Part shown: in pieces, positions 18,031 to 25,841 of the stretch
Position numbering within the stretch: the first letter of the stretch is position 1
Layout of the letters: each line of letters begins with the position of its first letter
Source of the DNA: CAZOOK01 sp964581385
Lineage (GTDB): Bacteria; Pseudomonadota; Gammaproteobacteria; Nevskiales; Nevskiaceae
NCBI GenBank assembly: GCA_964581385.1
Contig: CAZOOK010000020.1
Coordinates: forward strand, 1 to 64,000
Direction: 5' to 3'
Length of the DNA: 64,000 nucleotides
The notes under the pieces: model-generated
Told to the model about the DNA's origin: nothing
Databases searched by the model: none
The model's input: only the letters and a program-made list of their open reading frames with translations
Position numbers and translations under genes: made by a program

Positions 18031-18686
18031 ATCCGTTCGCGCAACCAGGCCGGCATTGCGCGCACGTCATCGATGACGGCGGCCGCGCCGGTATCCAGCA
18101 ACCGCCCCGGCTCGTGCACGCCGCAGGCAACACCCAGCGCCGGCATGCCGATCGCCCGCGCCATTGCCATGTCGTACTCGGTGTCACCGATCATCAGCGC
18201 CTGCTCCGGCGACAGGCGGGTTGCGTGCAGAATTTCGCTCAGCATCAGCGGATCTGGCTTGGACGCAGTTTCGTCGGCGCAGCGCGTGATCGTGAATGGC
18301 GGCAAAGCATGCGCATGCGTGGCGAGCGCGCGATCAAGGCCGACACGGTACTTCCCAGTTGCCACCGCCAACCCGTAATTCGCGCCATGCAGCGCATGCA
18401 GAGCGTCGACGACACCGTTGAACAGCGGCGCCTGATGCGCATGCACCGGCGGCACGCGCTTGCGATACTCCTCCAGCCGAGCGATGACATCGCGCGAGTC
18501 AAGTTCGGGAAACAGCTTGGCGAGCACGTCCATCCAGCCGAGGCCGATCAATTCGCGCACCTGCGAATCCGATCGCGCCGGCAGGCCCAATTCCGCAATT
18601 GCGGTCTGCATGGATTCGACGATGGGCCCGGCGGAGTCGGCGAGAGTACCATCCCAATCGAATATCAGAAGCTGAATCTGTTTCAT
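18015..18686 (-). CDS. HAD-family phosphatase (phosphoglycolate phosphatase-like)
   Basis: 223 aa. Haloacid dehalogenase hydrolase with motif I IFDWDGTLADS (nucleophile Asp9, acid/base Asp11), motif II Thr in AVATGKYRVG, motif III Lys in SKPDP, and motif IV MIGDTEYDMAMA. The cap inserted after motif I is the small helical type of the Gph/PGP group. The substrate is not known; a HAD gene here beside rluC is common in gammaproteobacteria. The gene's first 39 bases recur twice upstream at exactly 141-bp intervals, so the present start (18686) is the downstream copy of a tandem repeat. GGAGG lies about 15-19 nt before the ATG, which is rather far. Confidence 0.92.
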   Translation of the reverse strand: MKQIQLLIFDWDGTLADSAGPIVESMQTAIAELGLPARSDSQVRELIGLGWMDVLAKLFPELDSRDVIARLEEYRKRVPPVHAHQAPLFNGVVDALHALHGANYGLAVATGKYRVGLDRALATHAHALPPFTITRCADETASKPDPLMLSEILHATRLSPEQALMIGDTEYDMAMARAIGMPALGVACGVHEPGRLLDTGAAAVIDDVRAMPAWLRERIQGTA

Positions 18687-18785
18687 GTGAAATCCGCGTA
18701 GCCCTCCGTGGCGTAGTGCCCGGCCCGGCCCTCCTTGGCCGGGCGTTCGCCAATGCGCGAAGCAATGCTTCGCAAACGCATCGGC

Positions 18786-18827
18786 TCACCCATCCCAATC
18801 GAATATCAGAAGCTGAATCTGTTTCAT
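18786..18827 (-). pseudogene. Exact 13-codon copy of the HAD gene start (minigene 2)
   Basis: Reads MKQIQLLIFDWDG then TGA, the same 13 residues as the intact HAD protein, but the next bases are the repeat element instead of the gene body. If translated it gives only a 13-mer. It could act as an upstream decoy start, or be a silent by-product of the duplication. Confidence 0.75.
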
Positions 18828-18926
18828 GTGAAATCCGCGTAGCCCTCCGTGGCGTAGTGCCCGGCCCGGCCCTCCTTGGCCGGGCGTTCGCCAATGCGCG
18901 AAGCAATGCTTCGCAAACGCATCGGC

Positions 18927-18968
18927 TCACCCGGCCCACTCAAATATCGGAAGTTGAGCCTGTTTCAT
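18927..18968 (-). pseudogene. Diverged 13-codon copy of the HAD gene start (minigene 1)
   Basis: Reads MKQAQLPIFEWAG then TGA. It aligns with the HAD N-terminus MKQIQLLIFDWDG but has lost the catalytic Asp pair (D to E, D to A). It begins one base after the rluC TGA, the position expected for the original operon start. The drift suggests it is the oldest copy and no longer serves the phosphatase. Confidence 0.75.
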
Positions 18969-18969
18969 A

Positions 18970-19908
18970 TCACTTCAAGACGTCCAGAAAACCCCGCAGA
19001 TCGTCCGGCAGCGGCGTCGTCACCAGTAAGGCCGGAAAATCGCCATCGGCGGGTAACTGCAGGAAATGCGCATGCAGGAACATGCGGGACAAACCCTGTT
19101 CCCGCAAGGGTTTCTGCGTATCGCGATCTCCATACTTGCGGTCACCGGCGACGGCGTGCCCCAATGCCAGCGCATGCACACGAATCTGATGTGTGCGACC
19201 GGAAAAGATTTCGACTTCGCATAGGGTTGCGTCGCGATAACGCGCCTGCACGGTAAAACGGCTGTGCGCCGGCTTGCCATCCTCTTCGTCGATATCGACA
19301 TGACGCTCGCCGCCTGCCAAGCGGCTGCGCACCAGCGCTGCATCGACGTCATAAGGACCGCCATTCAGCCGCCCAACAAGCAATGCGAAATAGCGCTTAC
19401 GCGCGAGACCATCGCGGAACGCACGCTGTGCGCGCAGGAGCGCCGGCCGTGATTTCGGCAACAGCAGCACGCCGCTGGTATCGCGATCAAGCCGGTGCGC
19501 GAGTTCCAGAAATTCGTACTTGTTCCAACACCGTGCCGCCTCGATGACCCCATAGAGGAGCCCGCTACCGCCGTGCGAAGCGAGACCGGCTGGTTTGGAG
19601 ATTGCGAGATAGTGCGCGTCCTCGAAAATCACGGCTTCGCGCAGCCTGTTGAGCACGGTATCGGGAACGCGCACCGGAGCGTCCTCGGCGAGGTGCACCG
19701 GCGGAATGCGTACCTCCTCGCCTTCGGCCAGTTTGCGCTCGGGTTTGGCACGTCCGCCATCGACGCGGACCTGCCCGGAGCGGAGCAACCGGTAAACGTG
19801 CGATTTTGGAACGCCAGATAGTTGTTTCAAAAGGAAATTGTCGATCCGCTGACCGGCCTCATTGGCGGTCACGCGGACGCGGCGAACTTCAACGCGGGTT
19901 TGTGGCAC
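18970..19908 (-). CDS. rluC: 23S rRNA pseudouridine(955/2504/2580) synthase RluC
   Basis: 312 aa. Makes three pseudouridines in 23S rRNA (family knowledge). An N-terminal S4 RNA-binding domain (about 15-75) has the RIDNFLLKQLSGVPKSHVYRLLRSGQVRVDG pattern. The catalytic domain contains HRLDRDTSG with catalytic Asp141, then KRYFALLVG and the GRTHQIRVH motif. It is divergent from rne, as in E. coli and Pseudomonas. The stop TGA is followed by the first of three repeated HAD starts. Confidence 0.95.
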   Translation of the reverse strand: MPQTRVEVRRVRVTANEAGQRIDNFLLKQLSGVPKSHVYRLLRSGQVRVDGGRAKPERKLAEGEEVRIPPVHLAEDAPVRVPDTVLNRLREAVIFEDAHYLAISKPAGLASHGGSGLLYGVIEAARCWNKYEFLELAHRLDRDTSGVLLLPKSRPALLRAQRAFRDGLARKRYFALLVGRLNGGPYDVDAALVRSRLAGGERHVDIDEEDGKPAHSRFTVQARYRDATLCEVEIFSGRTHQIRVHALALGHAVAGDRKYGDRDTQKPLREQGLSRMFLHAHFLQLPADGDFPALLVTTPLPDDLRGFLDVLK

Positions 19909-20163
19909 AATAGTGAACTCCGGATCGAAAAACGGAGTCCGGAGAAACGCTTACGGTTGGTTTCTGAACCGCCGTCAGTGCGAAGGGCGACTTCGCCAAG
20001 CATATCAGTTCGCGGTGCGGTCTCCCATGAAATCATTCCCGTCGCGATGCGCGGCGGGCGCCGTTAACCCGCGCTCTTGCGGGCGGTGAATAACGAATTG
20101 CGACGCCGGCAGCGTCGTAGGTCCCGCCCGCGGTCGAGCCCCGACCCGAGTTCCATACAACAC
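19909..20163 (+). promoter_or_regulatory. Long structured rne leader / rluC-rne divergent region
   Basis: A 255-bp region separates the divergent starts. It contains a possible -10 (CAATAG near 19907) at the rluC edge and several short hairpins before the rne ATG: CCCGC/GCGGG (20068-20072 and 20079-20083) and CGACGC/GCGTCG (20101-20106 and 20112-20117). In E. coli the rne 5' UTR is structured and lets RNase E limit its own mRNA (established). The same role here is inferred from position and structure only. Confidence 0.45.
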
Positions 20164-22992
20164 ATGAAAAGAATATTGATCAACGCCACGCAGCGAGAAG
20201 AATTGCGCGTGGCCATCGTTGATGGTCAAAAGCTGCACGATCTCGATATTGAAGTCGCCGCCCGCGAAAACCGCAAATCGAACATTTACAAAGGCCGCAT
20301 CACGCGCGTCGAAGCCAGCCTCGAAGCCTGCTTCGTCGATTACGGCGCTGACCGTCACGGCTTCCTGCCCTTGAAGGAAATCAGCCGCGAATATTACAAG
20401 TCCGAAGCGGGCGGCAGCCGCAATATCCGCGATCTGCTCGAAGAAGACAGTGAAATCATTGTCCAGGTGGAAAAAGAGGAACGCGGCAACAAAGGCGCCG
20501 CGCTGACCACCTACGTCAGTCTCGCCGGCCGCTATCTGGTGCTGATGACGAATAATCCGAAAGCCGGTGGGGTCTCGCGCCGCGTCGAGGGTGAAGAACG
20601 CGAGGAAGCACGCGAGGCATTGAATGCGCTGAATGTGCCGGACGGAATGGGCACCATCGTGCGCACCAACGGCATTGGCCGCGCCGCCGAAGAGTTGCAG
20701 TGGGACCTCGACCACCTGGTCTCGATCTGGAACGCGATTCTCGCGGCAGCGGCGGAAAAACCGGCGCCGTTCCTGATCTACCAGGAGAACAATGTGGTGC
20801 TGCGCGCGCTGCGCGACTATCTGCGCCCGGACATCGGCGAAATCATCATCGACAACGCCGAGATCTATGAACAGGCGCGGCAGCAGATGCAGCAATCGAT
20901 GCCCGGCGACCTGCAGAAGCTGAAGCTATACCGCGACAATATCCCGTTGTTTTCGCGCTTCCAGGTCGAAAGCCAGATCGAATCCGCGCACGAACGCCAG
21001 ATGCGGCTGCCGTCCGGCGGTTCGATCGTCATCGATCATACTGAGGCGCTCACCGCGATCGATATCAACTCGGCCAAAGCCACCAGCGGCGGCGGCATCG
21101 AGGAGACCGCGTTCCAGACCAATCTCGAAGCGGCGGATGAAATCGCGCGCCAGCTGCGCCTCCGCGACCTCGGCGGGCTGATCGTGATCGATTTTATCGA
21201 CATGAACAGTCAGAAGAACCAGCGCGAAGTCGAAAAGCGCCTGCAGGACGCTGCAACCATCGACCGCGCCCGCATCCAGCTCGGCCGCCTGTCCCGGTTC
21301 GGCCTGCTGGAAATGTCGCGCCAGCGCCTGCGCCCGAGCCTCGGCGAACATACCCAGATTCCCTGCCCGCGCTGCTCCGGACGCGGTCAGATCCGCTCGG
21401 TCGAATCGCTCGCGCTGTCAGTGCTGCGACTGATCGAAGAAGAGTGTATGAAAGACCGTACCGGTCGCATCGTTGCACAGCTGCCAGTGGATGTGGCGAC
21501 CTTCCTGCTCAACGAGAAGCGGGCCCCCATCGCAGAGCTTGAAGAGCGTTATTCGGTCATCGTGACGCTGGTTCCGAACGAAACGCTGGAATCTCCGAAT
21601 TTTGAAATCCAGCGCATTCGTGCCGATCATCTCGGCCAGGATCAAAATGGCGCGACTAGCTTTGTCCTGGCGCGCGACTTCAAAGCCGATACGCGTGGGG
21701 CACTCCCGGGAACAACCACATCGGCGCGCGAGCTCGCTGAGCCGGCCGTAAAAGCCCTGGCGCCCGCAACTCCAGCGCCGTCGTCCGCGTTACCCGCTGC
21801 CGTCGTCGAAGCGGCGCCGAATATGCAGGCCGCCGTCCCTGCGACGCCTTCAGTCTGGAACCGTTTGCTCGGCTGGCTCGGCGCGGGGCAGAGCAGCTCC
21901 CCGGCGGCGACACAGCAGCCGCTGTCGGCTGAGCCCGCCGCCCCGGCCAAGCCGGAGCCAAAGCAGGAACCTCGACGTGACAATCGGCGTGAGGGCCGCA
22001 ACGACCGTCCGCGCCAGGGGCAGCAGGGACAAGGACGCGGTGGCCGCGGCGACCGCCCGCAGAACCGTGACCAGGCGAATCGAGGACAATCAGATCGCGG
22101 TCAGGAACGTGGCCCACGCTCGCAGAACCAGAATCAGAACCGCCAGCCTCAAGGCCAGCCGGCAGCGAACCCGGCGGCGACAACGTCAGAGCCGCAAGCA
22201 ACTGAGCCGGCGATGCCGCGACAGGCCCCACCACCGCGGCCGCTGACGCAGTCCGGTCCGTTGGTCCCTGGTAGCGGCGAAACCGGCGAGCGCGAAGGCA
22301 GCGGTGGACGCCGCCGGCGCGGACGCCGTGGCGGACGCAACCGTGGCGGGCGCGAAGAGACCGCTGCAGGCGAACGTGGCCCGACAACCCAGAACGGACT
22401 GGAGCAGATGGAACATGGCTCGGGACATGGTCCAGAAGCCGCGGCGGAAGGCAGCACGGAAAATCACCGCGATCAGGTGCCGGAGCCTGGCGAGCGGTCC
22501 GCGGGGACATCGGTGGACTATCCCGACCCCGACAACACCCGCGGCGCGCATCGCGCGGAAACGGATGCTGATGAATCGCGGGACGGTGGCGAGCAGCGGA
22601 TGCCACCGCCGGCAACGACGCGAATTCCGGGCGCACTGATGCCGAACGGCGCGCGAGCGCCGGCCGAAGCCACGCCACCGCGGTTGGAGACAGTTCATCC
22701 GCCACAGACGGAACTGCCGCTGACCAGCGAAGCTCCACGCGAACTCACGTGGGAAACGGCCATGGAGACGCAGCCACAGCCAAAACCGGCGCCGCGCATG
22801 GAGCCGGAAGTCCGCGATGAACCACGTCCTGATCCCCAGGCGCCAGCGGAACCGTCGGTGACAAAAGCCGAACAGCCGCCGAAACCCCGGGAATCAGTGC
22901 CGTCGCATACGGACATCGTCGCGCCGGTGACCGGCACATCCGCTGCAACTGAGCCTGAGACCCCACCCCGTTCGGAATCAGCCACGGGTTGA
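20164..22992 (+). CDS. rne: Ribonuclease E
   Basis: 942 aa from ATG 20164 (MKRILINATQREELRVAIVDG). Endoribonuclease that begins mRNA decay and processes rRNA and tRNA at the inner membrane (family knowledge). The N-terminal catalytic half has an S1 domain (about 37-120), active-site aspartates Asp300 (AIDINSAKA) and Asp346 (DFIDMNS), and the Zn-link CPRC (Cys401, Cys404), which match E. coli numbering closely. The C-terminal half (from about 520) is disordered, with Arg/Gln/Asn-rich RNA-binding stretches and Pro/Glu-rich tails that would scaffold a degradosome. I rejected upstream in-frame starts because this start begins the conserved domain. Confidence 0.97.
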   Translation: MKRILINATQREELRVAIVDGQKLHDLDIEVAARENRKSNIYKGRITRVEASLEACFVDYGADRHGFLPLKEISREYYKSEAGGSRNIRDLLEEDSEIIVQVEKEERGNKGAALTTYVSLAGRYLVLMTNNPKAGGVSRRVEGEEREEAREALNALNVPDGMGTIVRTNGIGRAAEELQWDLDHLVSIWNAILAAAAEKPAPFLIYQENNVVLRALRDYLRPDIGEIIIDNAEIYEQARQQMQQSMPGDLQKLKLYRDNIPLFSRFQVESQIESAHERQMRLPSGGSIVIDHTEALTAIDINSAKATSGGGIEETAFQTNLEAADEIARQLRLRDLGGLIVIDFIDMNSQKNQREVEKRLQDAATIDRARIQLGRLSRFGLLEMSRQRLRPSLGEHTQIPCPRCSGRGQIRSVESLALSVLRLIEEECMKDRTGRIVAQLPVDVATFLLNEKRAPIAELEERYSVIVTLVPNETLESPNFEIQRIRADHLGQDQNGATSFVLARDFKADTRGALPGTTTSARELAEPAVKALAPATPAPSSALPAAVVEAAPNMQAAVPATPSVWNRLLGWLGAGQSSSPAATQQPLSAEPAAPAKPEPKQEPRRDNRREGRNDRPRQGQQGQGRGGRGDRPQNRDQANRGQSDRGQERGPRSQNQNQNRQPQGQPAANPAATTSEPQATEPAMPRQAPPPRPLTQSGPLVPGSGETGEREGSGGRRRRGRRGGRNRGGREETAAGERGPTTQNGLEQMEHGSGHGPEAAAEGSTENHRDQVPEPGERSAGTSVDYPDPDNTRGAHRAETDADESRDGGEQRMPPPATTRIPGALMPNGARAPAEATPPRLETVHPPQTELPLTSEAPRELTWETAMETQPQPKPAPRMEPEVRDEPRPDPQAPAEPSVTKAEQPPKPRESVPSHTDIVAPVTGTSAATEPETPPRSESATG

Positions 22993-22998
22993 AGTTAT

Positions 22999-23040
22999 GT
23001 TGCCCCTCTGAGCGGCACAATCGCCGGCCAGAGGGGCAAC
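22999..23040 (+). terminator. Hairpin after rne
   Basis: A perfect 12-bp stem GTTGCCCCTCTG/CAGAGGGGCAAC (22999-23010 and 23029-23040) with an 18-nt loop, starting 7 bp after the rne stop and before a convergent gene. No T-run follows on either strand, so it may be an mRNA 3' stabiliser or a weak bidirectional terminator. Confidence 0.6.
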
Positions 23041-23066
23041 AGGTGTGCTCATGAGGAGACGCGGCC

Positions 23067-23753
23067 TTATTCGCGCCGCAGGATAAAATCCGTCAGTTGA
23101 TTCGCCCACCAGCTCGAATGGAACGAGCGGCGCACGGCTTCGCGGTCGTATACCTCACGTACCCAGTCATCGAAGCTGATGTCGTGGTGTTCGCTATAAA
23201 CGCGATAGGTCTCGAAGAAATGGTCGAGAATTCCGGTCCTCGCTTGCTTGATGTGGCCGAAATGCCAGAAGCTCATCTGGCGGATCGCGACCTCATACGG
23301 CACCCGCTCCTGCGATAGCAGGAACAGCGTGCTCGCAAAACCCGCGCGATCAGCGCCGGATTTGCAATGCACCAACAGCGGCCGCTCCAGCGTCGCGAAA
23401 AGATCGATAATCGCAAGCACTTGTTCGCGCTCTGGCGCATCGCGCGAACCGATCGGATAGTGCACAAGCTTCAGTCCTTCGTCGGCGCAGCTTTCCCATT
23501 CCAGGCGGTTCGAGCCGAGATGCGCTTCATCGCCGCGCAGGCTGATCACTGAGCGAATCCCGGCCGCCTTCGCCGCGCGCAGTTGATAAGGCAGTGGATG
23601 ACTGGAACGGTAGAACTCGGGCGTCACTCGATAGCGCGTGTTGTAGAAGAAACGGAAGATCGCGTGATCGATGATGAGCGCGTTCGTCCACGCGCCCACG
23701 CGTTGCAGCGCATTCAAGTGCAGCGGTACAGCAGTTGCCGGATATTTGGGCAT
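23067..23753 (-). CDS. Protein tyrosine/dual-specificity phosphatase-like protein
   Basis: 228 aa. The Cys-based phosphatase P-loop is LVHCKSGADRAGF, a C-x5-R signature followed by the DRAG variant seen in bacterial dual-specificity phosphatases. Upstream features include RSSHPLPYQLRAAKAAGIRSVISLRGDE and LVHYPIGSRDAPE, which may hold the general acid. It is likely a cytosolic phosphatase acting on phosphoproteins or on phospholipid or sugar phosphates. It lies downstream of kdsB in the lipid A/Kdo operon direction, separated by 117 bp, which hints at an envelope role, but the substrate is not shown. Confidence 0.82.
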   Translation of the reverse strand: MPKYPATAVPLHLNALQRVGAWTNALIIDHAIFRFFYNTRYRVTPEFYRSSHPLPYQLRAAKAAGIRSVISLRGDEAHLGSNRLEWESCADEGLKLVHYPIGSRDAPEREQVLAIIDLFATLERPLLVHCKSGADRAGFASTLFLLSQERVPYEVAIRQMSFWHFGHIKQARTGILDHFFETYRVYSEHHDISFDDWVREVYDREAVRRSFHSSWWANQLTDFILRRE

Positions 23754-23870
23754 CGAAATGGTGACTGGCGGCGGCGCGGCATCAGATCCGCCTGGAAGAT
23801 AAGCGGCCCGAATGATAGCCGATGGCGGATGGACCTGCGCCGGCCGGTATCGGAAAATGAATTGGCTTCT

Positions 23871-24650
23871 TCAGGGATGCTTTGCCGGCGGCCGCCCGGC
23901 AAGTAGCGCGCTCACGGCGACCAGATCTTCTTCGGTATCGACCCCGCGCGGCGGCTGCGTATCAGTGATGCCGACACGGATGCGGAAGCCATGTTCCAGC
24001 GCACGCAGCTGCTCGAGCGCCTCGCAGTTTTCCAGCGGCGACGGCGGCAATGCCGAGAACTTGGTCAGGGCACCGACGCGGTAGGCATACAGGCCGAGGT
24101 GGCGGAATGCGAGTCCAGCGGGCAGCTGCGACTCGCGGCTGGTTCCTTCGCGCCGCCATGGGATCGGCGCGCGCGAAAAATACAGCGCGTAACCAAGGCG
24201 ATCGAGCACGACCTTAACGAAATTCGGATTCAGCCAGTCTTCGCGCGATTGCAGTGGATGGCACAGCGTGGCGATGTCGGCGTCGGCATCTTTTTCGAGC
24301 AGCGCAGCGGCCTCGCGGATCAGCTGCGGCGGCATCAGCGGCTCATCGCCCTGAAGGTTGACGACAATCATCTGCTCCGGCCAGCCACGCGCACGCGCGA
24401 CTTCATTGATGCGGTCGGTGCCGGAGGTATGGAGCGGCGAAGTCATCGCCACCACGCCGCCAAACTCGCGACAAGCGACGGCGACGCGCTCCGAGTCGGT
24501 GGCGATGATCACTTCATCCGCACCGCTGCGCCAAGCAGCCTCAAAGGCATGTTGTACCAGCGGCTTGCCGGCGATCGGGCGCAGCACTTTCTCGGGCAGC
24601 CGCGTTGAACCAAGCCGGGCCGGCACGACAACGCGGAACCCCTCGCTCAT
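23871..24650 (-). CDS. kdsB: 3-deoxy-manno-octulosonate cytidylyltransferase
   Basis: 259 aa from ATG 24650. Activates Kdo as CMP-Kdo for LPS inner core synthesis in the cytosol (family knowledge). The nucleotide-binding opening VVVPARLGSTRLPEKVLRPIAGKPLVQHAFEAA, the EVIIATDSERV strand, NLQGDEP and the C-terminal QPPRGVDTEEDL are diagnostic. The start is fixed by a TGATG overlap with the ycaR stop, which implies translational coupling. A longer upstream frame is just ycaR read out of frame. Confidence 0.96.
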   Translation of the reverse strand: MSEGFRVVVPARLGSTRLPEKVLRPIAGKPLVQHAFEAAWRSGADEVIIATDSERVAVACREFGGVVAMTSPLHTSGTDRINEVARARGWPEQMIVVNLQGDEPLMPPQLIREAAALLEKDADADIATLCHPLQSREDWLNPNFVKVVLDRLGYALYFSRAPIPWRREGTSRESQLPAGLAFRHLGLYAYRVGALTKFSALPPSPLENCEALEQLRALEHGFRIRVGITDTQPPRGVDTEEDLVAVSALLAGRPPAKHP

Positions 24651-24829
24651 CACGTCAGCTCGTCTTCGGTGAGATGGCGTGCTTCTTCTTCCAGCATCAC
24701 CGGAATACCGTCGCGCACCGGGTAGGCGAGCCGCGAAGCCTTGCACCATAGTTCCTGCCGGTCCGCGTGCCAGTCGAGCGGCGCTTTCGTAACCGGGCAA
24801 ACCAGGATGTCGAGCAGACGTTTATCCAT
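24650..24829 (-). CDS. ycaR: Trm112/YcaR-family small protein
   Basis: 59 aa, MDKRLLDILVCPVTKAPLDWH. YcaR/Trm112-like proteins are small zinc-ribbon-type proteins found almost always between lpxK and kdsB (family knowledge). One Cys (VCPV) remains from the ribbon, and the second position is CKASRLAYPVRDGIPVMLEEEAR, which is typical. The start overlaps the last 8 nt of lpxK and the stop overlaps the kdsB start, so all three genes are coupled. Its exact role is unknown. Confidence 0.93.
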   Translation of the reverse strand: MDKRLLDILVCPVTKAPLDWHADRQELWCKASRLAYPVRDGIPVMLEEEARHLTEDELT

Positions 24830-25841
24830 GTTGTTGAGCCATATTTCCCACAAGACCGAGACGGTCGAACAATTGTTGCACAGCTGCCGCCGCGGTGGCA
24901 TCGAACTCAGCGTCCGCAGGCACCATCCACCAACCGTCGCGCGCAAATGGCAAGCATTTCACCGCGTCCTTCTCCGTCATTAAAACCGGCTGCCCGCCCG
25001 TAAAATTCAGATCGGACGCAAAAAAACGGTGATGATCCGGAAACGGGTGCGGCACAACACCCATACCGGTTTGACGCAGCGCCGTGAAAAAACGTTCCGG
25101 GTTGCCGATACCGGCGACCGCATGCACCGTAGCGTCGGCGAATCGCGACAGCGGCCGGCGCAGGCCATTCGAGAGCGAAACCGCGTCGCATATTCCGATG
25201 CGCATATCCGCTACCGGCGCTGACACCGGCTTCGCAGGCCGCCAGCTGCCGCCATTGACGATGACCAGATCGACCGAATCCAGCCGGGCCGACGGTTCGC
25301 GCAACGGCCCAGCCGGCAGCAGCAAACCATTGCCGAGTCCGCGCGCCCCGTCGACAACGCAGATTTCCGCATCGCGCGCGAGACCGTAATGCTGCAAACC
25401 GTCATCGGCGATGAGGACATCGATGCCGCCTTCATCCAGCAACAGTTTCGCCGCGGCAACGCGGTCCGGCGCAACCGCCACCGGCACGCCGCCACGACGT
25501 GCGATCAGTAGCGGCTCATCGCCACTGTGGCGCGGATCGGTCGTTGCGGTAACACGAAGCGGATAATGCGGCGCGCGACCACCGTAGCCGCGACTGACGA
25601 CACCCGGACGCAGGCCACGCGCGCGCAGCAGTCCGATCAGATGGATAACCAGCGGTGTCTTGCCGGTACCACCCGCAGTGATATTGCCGACCACGATCAC
25701 TGGGACGGGCAAGCGCTTGGCAGCGCGGCGGCGGTGCGCGGCAACGCGGACGGACAGTGCGGCATAGATCACAGCGGCGGCACGAAGCAGCGGCGGCACT
25801 GGGCGCAGCCCGTACCACACGCCTTCAAGCCATGCCCTCAT
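24822..25841 (-). CDS. lpxK: Tetraacyldisaccharide 4'-kinase
   Basis: 339 aa from ATG 25841, which overlaps the msbA stop in ATGA. Phosphorylates the 4' position of the lipid A precursor at the inner membrane (family knowledge). It has an N-terminal membrane-associated helix (about 17-31), Walker A GNITAGGTGKT (52-62), VVSRGYGG, GDEPLLIARR, and DDGLQHYGLARD with the catalytic-region Asp residues. The much longer upstream frame (to 26228) lies inside msbA and was rejected. Confidence 0.95.
   Translation of the reverse strand: MRAWLEGVWYGLRPVPPLLRAAAVIYAALSVRVAAHRRRAAKRLPVPVIVVGNITAGGTGKTPLVIHLIGLLRARGLRPGVVSRGYGGRAPHYPLRVTATTDPRHSGDEPLLIARRGGVPVAVAPDRVAAAKLLLDEGGIDVLIADDGLQHYGLARDAEICVVDGARGLGNGLLLPAGPLREPSARLDSVDLVIVNGGSWRPAKPVSAPVADMRIGICDAVSLSNGLRRPLSRFADATVHAVAGIGNPERFFTALRQTGMGVVPHPFPDHHRFFASDLNFTGGQPVLMTEKDAVKCLPFARDGWWMVPADAEFDATAAAAVQQLFDRLGLVGNMAQQHG

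Larger units (their letters stand above)
18687..18968 (-). repeat. Two 141-bp tandem repeat units carrying copies of the HAD gene start
   Basis: ATG codons at 18968, 18827 and 18686 are spaced exactly 141 bp apart. Each unit is 39 nt of HAD-gene start plus a 102-nt element (copies 18828-18929 and 18687-18788). The two 102-nt copies read as identical. The element holds hairpins: the GGCCGGGC region paired with its complement, and GCGAAGCAATGCTTCGC. The 39-nt parts of the two downstream starts agree, while the rluC-proximal one has several changes. The first start lies in TGATATG directly at the rluC stop, which looks like the ancestral HAD start. Confidence 0.92.

Noticed and set aside
18499..18939. 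146-codon minus-strand frame with two identical internal repeats (VSRCVCEALLRALANARP type)
   Set aside because: It reads through the 102-nt repeat elements and into the HAD gene in another frame; the repeats are non-coding DNA duplicated in tandem.
18687..18968. CRISPR-like array
   Set aside because: The 141-bp units are direct tandem copies with no variable spacers; no cas genes are present.
19880..19920. Sigma-54 promoter (TGGCAC near 19899) before rne
   Set aside because: The -12 element TTGCA is missing at the required spacing.
22999..23040. Strong Rho-independent terminator after rne
   Set aside because: The stem is perfect but the loop is long (18 nt) and no T-run follows on either strand; kept only as a weak terminator or stabilising hairpin.
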